Positions 32,175 through 43,119 of a stretch of DNA of 64,000 bases are shown here, piece after piece. The stretch lies in contig NC_092054.1 of NCBI RefSeq assembly GCF_003086295.3, positions 51,939,353 through 52,003,352 on the forward strand. Direction: 5' to 3'. The position numbers were made by a program, and so were the translations under genes. Under the pieces are notes generated by a model, which did no database searches, was not told the DNA's origin, and saw only the letters and a program-made list of their open reading frames with translations. This DNA is from Arachis hypogaea. Taxonomy: Eukaryota > Streptophyta > Magnoliopsida > Fabales > Fabaceae. How positions within the stretch are numbered: position 1 is the first letter of the stretch; each line of letters begins with the position of its first letter.

Positions 32175-33731
32175 TGATAGATGAACAATTGAGTGTCGGT
32201 TTAGAATTTTTCTTATAGAAAAAAGAACTTCGTTGTAAGCATAGCTCCAAACCAACAAATAACTCTCGCATCAAATTAAGATATAGTTTTTTCACAAATA
32301 CAAATCCGAATAAGAATTAACCGAAGTATTTAGACTTCGGGTCGTCTCACAAGGGATTGCAATGAAATGGTCAATTATTAGCAAGTAAATGATAAGAAAA
32401 GTAAATCAAACAAGTAATTAAAGAGGACAAGTAATAAAGAGAAACAATTATTAAAGAGAGACATTCATAGAAAGGATTGAGATCATAGGCTTTCCATCCT
32501 AGTCACTAATAATAATAATTAACAAGTATTTATCTTATTACGTCATCTCCAACGATGGAAGAAGGTATGAGTTATCTTCCATGAGAGAAAGTCAAACAAG
32601 ACTAGCTAATCTCAATCCAAATGTCCCAATCAACTCACTAATTGGATTATCAAGAGATTAGAGTCAATGGAAATAATATTAACTAACAACTCTAGATCAC
32701 CAATCCAAATTGGGTAATAATGACTCTAGATTGCCCAATTACTCTTTCCAAGCCAAGAATGCTCAAAATCTACTCTAAAGCCCAACCAAGCATTTTGTCA
32801 AACACTTGGTGGGTATAAAAGGAAAGCATGGTAAAAATGCAAGAACAATAAAATCTAACAACTACCAATTGCAAAAGAAGTAAATTCACAACTCAATCAT
32901 CAATGAGAAAAACATCTAACATTAGATTTCATTTAATGTAAACAAATTCCAACATGAGCATTCATAAACATAAAAGAGACATAAAAGTAAAATTGGCAAG
33001 AGAATTAAGAAGAATAGAGTAGTAGAAACAAGAAATTATGAAGGAACCAAGATAAAATTGAGTAATTAATTCAAGATCCAAGACAATTTATCCTAACCTA
33101 ACCTAATTCTAGAGAGAAGAGGGGGTTTCTCTCTCTAGAAAACTAACTAAAGGCTCATGTTGACTAACTAATTTGCTCCCCCTTTGCTTGGACTTCAATT
33201 CTGCATAAAATATACTCATAAATAAGTTGGATTTGGGCCTGGGCAGCTCAAAAATCGCCCTCAGCATTTTGCCTTTATGTGGGTCACGTGTGAGTATCGG
33301 CGCGTACGCGCCATGTGCATGTGTGCGTCGATTGGTTGTTTCTTCATTCGCGCGTACACATCATATACGTGGGCGCGTCTCTATGCGAAGCCACTTCTGC
33401 ACGCGGGCGCCTTGTACGCGTGCGCGCCCATCGATGCATTTCCAATTCTTGTTTTCTCATGCATTCTCCACTTTGTATTATTTGTCCTCATTTCTTCCAT
33501 CCAATACTTGCCTTATGAACCTGAAATCACTCATCAAACACATCAAGGCATCGAATGAAATTAAAGAGAGTTAAAATCACCAATTTAAGGCCCTGAAAAG
33601 CATGTTTTTACACTTAAGCATAATTCAAGGGAGAATTACAAAACCATGCTATTTCATTGAATAAATATGGAGAAAGGTGATAAAATCCCCTAAAATAAGC
33701 ACAAGATAAACCAGGAAATCGGGGTTTATCA
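32175..33731 (-). mobile_element. 5' LTR of element B (type I)
   Basis: 1557 bp. On the plus strand it runs from TGATAGATGAAC to GGGGTTTATCA. Adjacent to the PBS. It pairs with 9230-10821. Confidence 0.92.
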
Positions 33732-34786
33732 TTGAACCTGTCAAGGATCTGAAGGAACATCTGATGGATGGATGGTGCTTGTAGTGTGGATGATGGTGGA
33801 GTATAAGAAGGAGGAGTATCCAAAGAAGGACCTGCAGGCCGGCTCGCAGAGGGAACTGGCGACCTGATGTACTTCCCATTCGGGATATACTGGTCGGCTC
33901 TAGGGATCATGACCTTCGTGTCGCCTGCCCGAGAGGACACAAATGCTACGGGGACTAAATTTGAGACTAAGGCGGGGAAAGGCAGGTTACCCGCTGTCTG
34001 TACATGTCCCATGGCTTGCCGGATGTGTCGGGGCAGGTTGAGGGGTTGCTCTGTCAGGATGCACCAGATGAGGACAGTCGTGTCTAGTTTGAAGGTCGAC
34101 TTGTGAGTGCTCGGAAAGACATAGTATGACATAATATGTGCCCACAAGCGAGCCTCCAGGGTGAGTGACTGGGCAGAGATGCTTTTGAGTTTTGAATGAT
34201 GCTGCCCGTAGATCCAAGTGCTGTCAGGTTGGGCTATAACTCCAAGGACGCTATCCCAGTCGAACTGATACATCTGGCGCTTACGAGATGCTTCTTGATA
34301 TGCATCCCATCCCTCTAGACTAGGTGGAAGGTCCAGTGCTCTCTGTATGACGCTTTCGGAAATAGGGACCTGCTGCTGACGGATGAAGACAGTCTGCAGA
34401 GTAGGCGAGTAGAAGTTTGAGTAGAATTCAACTACCCATGATAAGTTGGCCTCCCGTGGCTGTCTCCTCAAAAATCTCCACTATCTCCTCTCAATTCGAG
34501 GCTCCACAAAATCAACAAAGTATGTTGGGATAGTGAGCAGATGCTCATTGTTATAGTTCCTCTCAGCTAGGATGGGGAACATCTGTTTGCAATAACCGTT
34601 AGCAAACCGTGTGGAGTCTCGGGCGGGAAAAGCTTTCTCTGATTCATCAACCTTAATGATCCTCTTCACCCGCTTTGTTGGTGGCTTAACACTGGTAGAT
34701 GGAAGTGCTTTTGCCAGTGTTCTCTTGGTTCCTCTCCTTGTCAGTGGCTTGTCAGTGGCCTTCTCTTTTCCTTTCTTGGTACCCAT
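33732..34786 (-). pseudogene. ORF3 of element A, N-terminal and central part
   Basis: Starts at ATG 34786 (MGTKKGKEKATDKPLTRRGT), directly after CTTTCTTCCTTAG|GT. The N-terminus is very basic, with an NLS-like KRVKR. A single in-frame TAG at 34483-34481 separates the first 101 codons from the rest. The central domain contains WVVEFYSNFYSPTLQTVFIR, as in B, and the C-terminal part is Pro-rich before the B insertion point. The rest of the gene is at 9229-8999. It lies in the env-like position but without a signal peptide or membrane helix; resemblance to the Athila-associated 'putative plant transposon protein' domain is from memory. A nuclear or RNA-related role is only a guess. Confidence 0.7.
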
Positions 34787-35922
34787 ACCTAAGGAAGAAA
34801 GAAAAAGGAAGAATGTGAGGTCTAGATAACTAAAGAACTGGAAGGGAGAAAATTTCAAGTGATAATGAATGCCAAAAGAAAGATGTTAGCTCAAATACAT
34901 GGTAGATACAACATGTAGGTAAGACATCAATGAAGATCAAGGGGGCAATTCATAATAATTAGATGCAGGAGTGTTTATGGCATGCAGAAACAGGCATGAA
35001 AAGCATAGCTCAAGCATCAAGTAGTAAATGTGCCAAATTAAAGAGCATGTGTAATGATGACAATTGTGAATAATAATCTCAAATACATGTGGAGTACAAA
35101 TGTTGTGAAAAAGAGGTATTCAAGTAAAAGAGTAAAACAAAATAGAGTTCAATATGCGATAGGCTTTTTCACAAACACTTGGTGTGCAAGGTAGAATAGG
35201 AATGAAAATAATATAATCCAAATGTATATGAGAGCCAAATTAAGATATCAATTGTCAAATCACTCCTCATAATATCCACAAGCTTTAGTATAGTAAGGTA
35301 ATACCCAAATGAAATTCCAATACCAACATAAGAATAAAAGAAAAAGAAAAGAAAAAGAAACCATGGATAATGAAACTAAAAGAAAAATAAAGAAGAAAGA
35401 AACATAAATAAATGCAATAATGAAAGAGTAAATGGGAGGTAGAAAAGAAACCTGATGAAGGAGATGAAGAAGGAAAGAAGAAAGTAATAGAAAGTAGGAA
35501 AGAATAAGGAAGAAGAGAGAAAGAAGGAAGAAGAAATAATTAAGATTGAAAAGAGTTAAGATTGGGGGATAGGGAGAAGTAAAATCAGGCGCTGAGGTAG
35601 TTTAATTGTGCGTCGCATGCGACGCGTACGCGTGCATCACGCGTATGCGTGGGTCGCGCAGATTGAAGAGTGACGCGTAAGCATCGGGCATGCGTACACG
35701 TGCCTTTGATTGTGCGAATCACGCGAAGGCATCGACGCGTACGCACAACTCTCTGTTCAGATATGCATGAGAGCCAAAATTGCATATGACGTGTGCGCGT
35801 GAGGGATACGCACGCGTGGATGGCCATGATGGGAAAACGACGCGCACACGTCAGGGACACGTACGCGTGATGGGGCTTGTGCTCCCAGCACAGTTCCAGC
35901 CCAACACCATCATAACTCTCTG
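34787..35922 (-). other. Spacer upstream of ORF3 with CpG palindromes (element A)
   Basis: From 34787 to about 35560 it is purine-rich on the plus strand (pyrimidine-rich in the element's sense). At 35600-35870 it has CpG palindromes such as GACGCGTACGCGTG and CACGCGTATGCGTG. No gene. Confidence 0.55.
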
Positions 35923-35927
35923 GCCAT

Positions 35928-37039
35928 TGATAAACCACTATGTTATGGTTTATCTTATGCTCAATTGAGTGGTTTATATCAATTCTTTACTCACTTATTC
36001 ATATAAATTGCATGGTTTTATATTTTCCTTCCTAATTTTGTTCTATAATTGGAAACTTGCTTCCCAAGCCTTTAAATTACCAAAAATTAATTCCCTCTTA
36101 TCACCATTCGATGCATTGATATGTGTGTTAAGTGACTTCAGGGATTGCAGGGCAGGAATTGCTTAGAGGATGGAAAGGAAGCATGCAAAAGTGGAAGGAA
36201 TACAAGAAACTGGAGGAACTGCTAAAGTTGTCCAGCCTGACCTCCTGTTACTAAATATACCATAACTTGAGCTACAGAAGTCCAAATGACGCGGTTTTAG
36301 TTGCGTTGGAAAGCTAACATCCGGGGCTTTGCAACAATATATAATTTACCATAGCTGCTTCAAAGCCAGGCTACGCGCACACGTGGAACACGCGGACACG
36401 TGACTTGGCAAAAACTCAATCCGCGCGAACGCGTGGACGACACTAATGCGTGACTTTGCAGCGACCTGTACGTAGCAGAAATCGCTGGGGGCGATTTCTA
36501 GGCTATTTTTGACCCAGTTTTTGGCCCAGAAAACACAGATTAGAGGCTATAAAGTGGGGGAATCAATCCATTCATGGAGACAATTCATACAACATTCATA
36601 ATTCACAATTTTAGGTTATAGATGTAGTTTTTGGAGAGAGAGGCTCTCTCCTCTCTCTAGGATTTAGGATTAGGATTTCTCTTAGGTTAGGTTTACTTCT
36701 TCTACATTCCAGGTTCAATGTTCCTTTAATTTAGTTTTCTCTTCTACTTTATTTGTTCTAGCTTACTAGTTTATTCTATTTTTCTTGTTTATTTTCCTGT
36801 TCCCTATTTCAAAAAAAACCCAAAAATATCCTTTTTCCATAACTAATAATAAACACACTTCCCTGCAATTCCTTGAGAAGACAACCCGAGGTTTAAATAC
36901 TTCAGTTATAAATTTTATTGGGTTTTGTTTCTTGTGACAACCAAACTTTTGTACGAAAGGATTCTCTGTTGCTTTAGAAACTATACTTACAACGCGATTA
37001 TTTTTATAAAATTATTTACTAGCAAGAAACCGATCACCA
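35928..37039 (+). mobile_element. Solo LTR, type III, TSD gccat
   Basis: 1112 bp from TGATAAACCACTATGTT to CCGATCACCA, flanked by gccat at 35923-35927 and 37040-37044. Removing it restores CTCTGGCCATACACCC, which matches the uninterrupted equivalent in F near 56385. It contains the conserved core (36258-36354), CpG words (36370-36450), a TATA-like box (36547-36554) and the CT-rich hairpin (about 36635-36660). Confidence 0.93.
36547..36554 (+). promoter_or_regulatory. TATA-like box of solo type III LTR
   Basis: CTATAAAG in GAGGCTATAAAGTGGGGGAA, the same context as 18624-18631. Confidence 0.5.
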
Positions 37040-37044
37040 GCCAT

Positions 37045-37391
37045 ACACCCATTTACGCCGATTTGCAGGGTCACACGTACGCGTGAGGGATGCGTACGCG
37101 TCGACAGGTGAAAATGCAAGCGACGCGTACACGTGGACTTGCTTGTGCGCAAGGCACGCCACCAGCACCACTCCTGCCCAACTCTCTGTTCAATTTTTAT
37201 TTTTCACGCACACACATATGACGCGTACGCGTTAGCGACGCTTGGGCGTCGTGTGCTCTTTTTTTTTCTTATGCAGAATGTAAAATGCAGCATGCAGATG
37301 AATATGCAGAAATTATGAATGACTACCGCGAAAATTAAAATAAGCTCAATCTACTTTGCTTTTACGTCCTTAAGTTGGACGGTCCATAAGC
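37045..37391 (-). other. Spacer between pol and CpG zone (element A)
   Basis: CpG palindromes at 37075-37240 (for example ACGCGTACGCGT near 37218), then AT-rich DNA. At 37366-37385 it contains GTCCTTAAGTTGGAC, the block that follows the gag-position ORF in B, C and F. This places those ORFs at the same map point as the end of pol. Confidence 0.55.
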
Positions 37392-40053
37392 TCAATCTAC
37401 TTCTGTTGGTGGGTCCTCTAAGAGGAAGACTTCTAGCTCTTTATTTTCCTTCATCTTCTCACCATGATACAGCTTTGAGCGATGTCCATTGACCTTGATG
37501 AATTTGGAACTTAAAGGATGTCTCAAGTGGAAGACTCCACATGGCTCTGCCTTTTCTACCCTGTAGGGGCCTTCCCACCTTCATCTCAGCTTGCCTGGCA
37601 TGAGCATCAGCCGTGAGTTTTAAAGGAGAACTAGCTCCCCAGGTCGGAACTCTATTCTCTTGATATGCTTGTCACACACAGCCTTCACCTTCTTTTTGTA
37701 TAATCTGGAGTTGTCATAAGCTTCGAGTCGAAGGGTCTCCAGTTCTGTTAGTTGGAGCTTCTTTTCATCACCATCCTTCTCAAATCTCATGTTGCATTCC
37801 CTTACAGCCCAAAAAACCTTGTGTTCCACCTCCACTGGGAGGTGACAAGCCTTTCTGTACACTGAGCGAAAGGGACTCATCCCAATGGGTGTCTTGTACG
37901 CTTTCTGATAAGCCCAGAGTGCATCTACAAGCCTGGTGCTCCAGTCCTTCCTATGAGGCTTGACTATCTTCTCCAGGATGTGCTTAATCTCTCTGGTAGA
38001 CACCTCAGCTTGCCCATTGGTCTGAGGATGGTAGGTTGTTGCTACTTTGTGAACAATCCCATGCTTCTTCAGTAGACCTGCTAATCTCCTGTTACAAAAG
38101 TGAGTGCCTTGATCACTCACGATTGCTCGTGGTGATCCAAAGCGACAGATAATATGGTTTCTAAAAAAAGAGATAACAATGTTAGCATCATCAGTACGGG
38201 TAGGAATTACTTCCACCCATTTAGAAACATAATCTACAGCTAACAATATGTATAAGAAACCACTAGAGTTTGGAAAAGGACCCATGAAGTCAATGCTCTA
38301 AACATAAAAAATTTCACAGAATAGCATAAGCTGTTGGGGCATCTCATTCCTCTTGGATATATTACCAAACCTCTGGCATGAGAAACAAGATTTACAAAAG
38401 GTAGTAGCATCCTTAAAAAGAGTAGGCCACCAGAATCCACAATCTAAAATTTTTCTAGCTGTTCTTTGAGGGCTAAAATGTCCACCACTCTCAGAAGAGT
38501 GGCAGGCCTCTAAAATGGACTGGAAATCTGATTGAGGTACACACCTTCTAATTATCTGGGCAACACCAAACCTCCATAAATATGGGTCATCCCATATATA
38601 ATATTTGGACTCGCTTTTCAGCTTGTCTTTTTTATGCTTCATAAAATTAGGAGGGAAAGTGTGACTAACTAGATAATTAGCTGCAGGTGCATACCAAGAA
38701 ACTACTTCGGATATTGCATGCAAGCTATCAAATGGAAAAGCATCATTGATATGAGTGGAGTCATCCTTAATGTGCTCAAGGCGACTCAAGTGGTCTGCCA
38801 CTAAATTCTAGGAATCACTCCTATCCTTAATTTCTAAATCAAATTCTTGTAGCAATAGTATCCAACGTATTAACCTTGGTTTGGACTCTTTTTTAGCTAA
38901 TAAATATTTTAGAGCTGCATGGTCTGAGTATACTACCACCTTAGTACCAAGTAAATTGGCTCGGAATTTATCCAGAGCAAAAACAATAGACAGAATCACT
39001 TTTTCAGTGGTAGTGTAATTAGACTGAGCAGCATCTCAGGTCTTGGAAGCATAAGCAATTACGAAAGGATCCTTACCTTCGTGCTGAGCCAACGCCGCTC
39101 CTACTGCATGGTTGGAGGTGTCACACATAATCTCAAAAGGCTGGCTCCAGTTTAGTCCTCTCACAATCGGAGCTTGATTCAAGGCAATCTTCAGCTTATC
39201 AAATGCATTCATGCAGTCCTCACTCAGCTCGAACTCAACATCCTTCTGCAGCAGTCTGGATAAAGGCAATGCTACCTTACTGAAGTCCTTGATAAATCTC
39301 TGGTAGAAACCTCCATGGCCAAGGAACGAACGGACTTCCCTCATGGAGGAGTGGTAAGACAAACTAGAAATCACATCTACCTTTGCTAGATCTATAGAAA
39401 TACCAGTATTAGAAACAACGTGTCTTAGAACAATACCTTGTTTTACCATAAAATGACATTTTTCAAAATTTAACACAAGATTTGAACTAACACACCTGTC
39501 TAATACTCTAGCTAAACTATCCAAGCAGAGGCTAAATGAATCACCATAAACGCTAAAATCATCCATGAAAACTTTCATACAGCTCTTAATAAGATCTGAG
39601 AAAATACTCATCATGCACCTTTGGAAGGTAGCCGGTGTATTACATAAGCCAAAAGGCATCCTTTTGTATGTATACGTTCCAAAGGGACATGTAAAAGTAG
39701 TATTCTCCTGATCTTCAGGAGCTATATGAATTTGAAAATAGCCTATCCAACCATCTAAAAAGCAGTAATGTGATTTACCTGACAGGCGATCAAGCATCTG
39801 ATCAATAAATGGCAGGGGTAATGATCCTTGCGAGTAGCTTGGTTGAGGCGCCTGTAATCAATGCAAACTCTCCATAAATTCTGCACTCTAGTTGCTATGA
39901 GCTCTCCATGCTCATTCTTCACTGTTGTGACTCCAGACTTCTTGGGCACCACTTGTACTGGGCTAACCCATTCACTATCTGAGATGGGGTAGATAATATC
40001 AGCTTCAAGAAGCCTGGTCACTTCTTTCTTGACAACTTCTAAGATGGTGGGGT
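37392..40053 (-). pseudogene. Pol of element A: reverse transcriptase, RNase H, integrase (decayed)
   Basis: Reads right to left. RT from about 40021: RVCIDYRRLNQATRKDHYP, then after a frameshift near 39780 FLDGWIGYFQIHIAPEDQ and FMDDFSVYGDSF (catalytic DD near 39560). RNase [44 protein letters not shown]. Integrase: CHSSESGGHF and CKSCFSCQRFGN (HHCC-type zinc region), then a D,D35E core with D near 38292, D near 38114 (SDQGTHF) and E near 38006 ([12 protein letters not shown]). The C-terminus RWEGPYRVEKAE ends at TGA 37394-37392. In-frame stops occur near 38287 (TGG to TAG), 38805 (CAG to TAG) and 39003. Frame is otherwise kept from 39797 to the end. Enzymatically dead. Confidence 0.88.
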
Positions 40054-41245
40054 TTAGTCTCCTTTGAGGTTGACGACAGGCCTTGCTCCTTCTTCTAAAA
40101 ATATCCTGTGCTCATAAACTTGAGGGCTGATGCCTACTATATCCACCAAGCTGCACCCAATTGCTTTCTTGTGTCTTCTCAGCACACTAAGCAACTGCTC
40201 CTCCTGTTGGGATGTGAGTTCCCTTGCAATGATAACTGGGAGCTTCTGATTATCCACAAGGTAAGCATACTTGAGATTGGGTGGAAGGGGCTTTAACTCC
40301 ATTGTCTGCTCATGGCTGGGCACTTGATCATCTGGAGCTAGTGATGATGGCAAAGTGTCAGCATTGTGTCCAGAGGGTTTCCCTACACTTGTATCTTGCT
40401 CCATGTACATCTCTTCTACTTCTTCTTGGTGAACTACAGCTATATTCTCATCAATGATATCACACTGGAAAATGAAATGATCTTCTGGAGGGTGCTTCAT
40501 AGCTTCATCCAGGTTGAAGCTCACTACTCTACCATCTATCTCAAAAGAGTAAGTTCCTGAGAAGGCATCTAATTTGAACTTTAAAGTCTTCACGAATGGC
40601 CTTCCAAGCAGGATGGATGATGGTCTTCCTGAGTTATTAGGGGCCATCTTCAAAATATAGAAGTCAATAGGAAATGTGAGCCCCTTAATGCTTACCAGCA
40701 CATCCTCAACAATTCCAACCACTGTGATTATGCTTTTATCTGCCAAAACAAAACGAGCTGCCGACCTTTTTAAGGGAGGGAGCCTCAAAGCATCATATAT
40801 AGACAATGGCATAATACTCACACACGCTCCTAAATCACACATGCAGTCAGAAAATGTTACACCCCAATGGTACACGTAACCATACATGGCCCTGGATCCC
40901 CATATTTTTCTGGTATGGCACCCATTAAAGCAGATATTGAGCTACCTAAGGGAATGGTTTCTAAATCTTGTATTCTATCCTTATGCATGCATAAATCCTT
41001 TAAAAATTTCACATATTTAGGTACCTGGCTAATGGCATCAAAAAGTAGAATAGTTACCTCAACCTTTTTGAAGATCTCCACCATCTTTGGGTCGAGCTCC
41101 ATTTGCTTTCTGGACTTCCTAGCAAGGTGTGGAAAGGGGATAGGGATGGCGTCTCTTGCAGCTTCAGCTTCCTTTGGTGCACTATTCTCTGGTTGAGCTG
41201 CTTCTTCATCAGCCATGTCTTGTACTTCATCCTCCTCTTCAGCAT
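40054..41245 (-). pseudogene. Protease region of element A pol (decayed)
   Basis: The 277-codon open stretch 40887-40054 contains the retropepsin motif CDLGACVSIMPLSIYD (Asp near 40836) and the flap-side ILLGRPFVKTLKFKLD. Upstream, 41216-40857 in another frame encodes the linker (KEAEAARDAIPIPFPHLARK, FKKVEVTILLFDAI), common before protease in Athila-type elements. At least two frameshifts separate protease, linker and RT. Confidence 0.82.
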
Positions 41246-42995
41246 CTTCTACCTCAATAACATCTTCAACTTGAATGTTCTCCTTTGAGCTTGGCTCCTC
41301 ATGATTTCTCTCTTACAGTGTGGTTTCGCACCTCAAAGCGATGGCATTGATGCCACATTGGGGTTGGATAAGGGTTAAGAAGGAATGGCACCAGAGGTTG
41401 AAGGTTGATTATTGGAGGCAATTAATGAATCCATCCAGGAGACGAGAGCTTGTAAAGTAGCATTCAGACCGTTCATGGTAGAGTTAAGTGTATTCTGAAT
41501 ATCTTGGTGTCCTTGCATCATAGTGCGAAGCATCTCATCATTAGAAGAAGAAGGAGGGTAAGTGATTTGCGGGGCCTGCTGTTGGTTATTCTGAGGCGCT
41601 TGGGACTGCCTTTGGTGAGATGCTCTGTTAGGCTAGTTTTGGTTTTGTTGTTAATAGAGAGGGTGCTGCAGATACTGGTTTTGCTGATTGTTATTATTAT
41701 TCCACCTCTGATTTCCCTGGTTGTCTCTGCCATCTCTGTTATAGTTGTTCATCCATCCTTGGTTGGGGTTATCCCTCCACCCCTGGTTAGAGTTGTCTTG
41801 CCAACCTTGGTTATGGTTCCCACCTTGGTTATAATTCCCACCTTGCTGATAGTATCCTTGATTCGGACGGTCATAGAAGTTATGAGTAGCTGCCAAGGTA
41901 TTGTCTTCTTGTTAAAGCTGCAGACACTCATCAGTGTAATGAGTATAATCGGCACATATTCCGCATACTCTTTGAGAAACCAACTGTTGACTGTGTTGTA
42001 TGGGAGAGGCTGAGGTTGTTGTTGATTCAGCTGTAGCTGCTTCAGTATGTTGGTCATCTCTCCCAGAGTCTGAGTGAGAGCAGCAGTCTCACTGCTAGAG
42101 GAAACCTCCGCAACAGCATTGGGATAGTTGTTCCTGTGCCTGACATTCTGGGTAGATTCAGCTAGATCGATGATCAGTTGCCACGCTTCTGTCGCTGTCT
42201 TGTACTTCTTCAGAGAGCCATTACTTGCAGCATTTAATGTAGTCTTATCCTGAGGCTTCAAGCCTTGTGTGAAGTAGATGATCAACACTATTTGGTCAAT
42301 CTTGTGGTGGGGCACGAGTCTAGGAGATTCCTGAAGCGTTCCCAATATTCGTAAAGGGTCTCTGACTTGCCTTGGATAATGCAGGAAATCTCCTTCCTCA
42401 GTCTATCTGTAACTTCAGCTGAAAAGTATTTTTCTAGGAACTCCCTTCTAAGCAGATCCCAGTTGGTAATGATTGGTTCAGGATGAGTATAGAACCACTC
42501 CCTTGCCTTTCCCTCAAGAGAAAACGGGAAGGCAGACAACAAAATAGTTGTTTGATTTGCACTGTGACACCTAGCAGTAGAGCAGGCTATCTGAAAATCC
42601 CTGAGGTGTTTGATAGGCTCCTGAGCAGGTAAGCCATGAAACTTAGGTAGTAGGTTGATTAGCGCAGTCTTAAGTTCAAATTTTGCAGCCAAATTTGGGT
42701 GACGCGCTATATACGGTTGCAGTGTGAAGTCTGGAGCTCCTTCTTCCTGGAGAGTAATCCTTCTGGGCTCTGCCATATTACCTGCACGTAAATTAACAGT
42801 ATCAGTAGATGAGGAGCTTGTTTCTTCCTCAAATGGCGCTTCATATTCGCTATCAGATAAGACTGGTGAATTGATAGTAACCACTTCACCACCCTCAGAG
42901 GCTAACCGACGCCGAGCTCACCTAATATGTGAAATAGTTCTTTCAATTTCAGGATCAAACGCGGCTAAGCTCGGATCAGGAAGCAAACGCGTCAT
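41246..42995 (-). pseudogene. Gag of element A (decayed)
   Basis: Begins at ATG 42995 (MTRLLPDPSLAAFDPEIERT) with a TGA at 42920-42918 that replaces CGA. The capsid-like region at 42884-42288 has LLPKFHGLPAQEPIKHLRDF and AREWFYTHPEPIITNWDLLR, the retrotransposon gag (PF03732-like) pattern. After a frameshift near 42300, a CCHC zinc knuckle CGICADYTHYTDEC (C-X2-C-X4-H-X4-C) lies at 41964-41923, followed by Asn/Gln/Gly repeats of the NQGW type (about 41860-41700). Further stops follow. It would package genomic RNA in an active element. Confidence 0.82.
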
Positions 42996-43096
42996 TCAAT
43001 GAAAGAAACATACAGCTCACGGTAAATAAAATAAAATAAAATATGCAAAAATTAAAAATATGTACACCAACCAATAAATTAGCACACAATTGCAAC

Positions 43097-43114
43097 TCCC
43101 CGGCAACGGCGCCA
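43097..43114 (-). other. Primer-binding site for tRNA-Asp (element A)
   Basis: In the element's sense TGGCGCCGTTGCCGGGGA, a perfect complement to the tRNA-Asp 3' end, five bases from the LTR at 43120. Confidence 0.93.
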
Positions 43115-43119
43115 AAAAT

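Larger units (their letters stand above)
9230..33731 (-). mobile_element. Element B: pol-less Ty3/gypsy-type element, LTR type I, with nested insertions
   Basis: Both type I LTRs are present (3' 9230-10821, 5' 32175-33731), with PBS 32154-32171 and terminal polypurine tract 10822-10839. The flanks tcgaa (9225-9229) and ttgaa (33732-33736) form a TSD with one C/T difference. Removing element C and the solo LTR with their TSDs leaves about 11.0 kb. It carries a gag-position ORF (32014-30472) and an ORF3 (24887-23550), but I find no protease, reverse transcriptase, RNase H or integrase motif. Confidence 0.88.

Noticed and set aside
33614..34471. Treating the ORF as a host gene or DNA-transposase gene
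   Set aside because: It lies between pol and the polypurine tract of element A, is continuous with 9229-8999 after removing B, and has a homologue at the same place in B. No DDE transposase motif is visible.
41504..42013. A 169-codon plus-strand ORF, Val/Leu/Ile-rich and membrane-like
   Set aside because: It is the antisense of A's Asn/Gln/Gly repeats in gag (NQGW units), which read as hydrophobic residues on the other strand.
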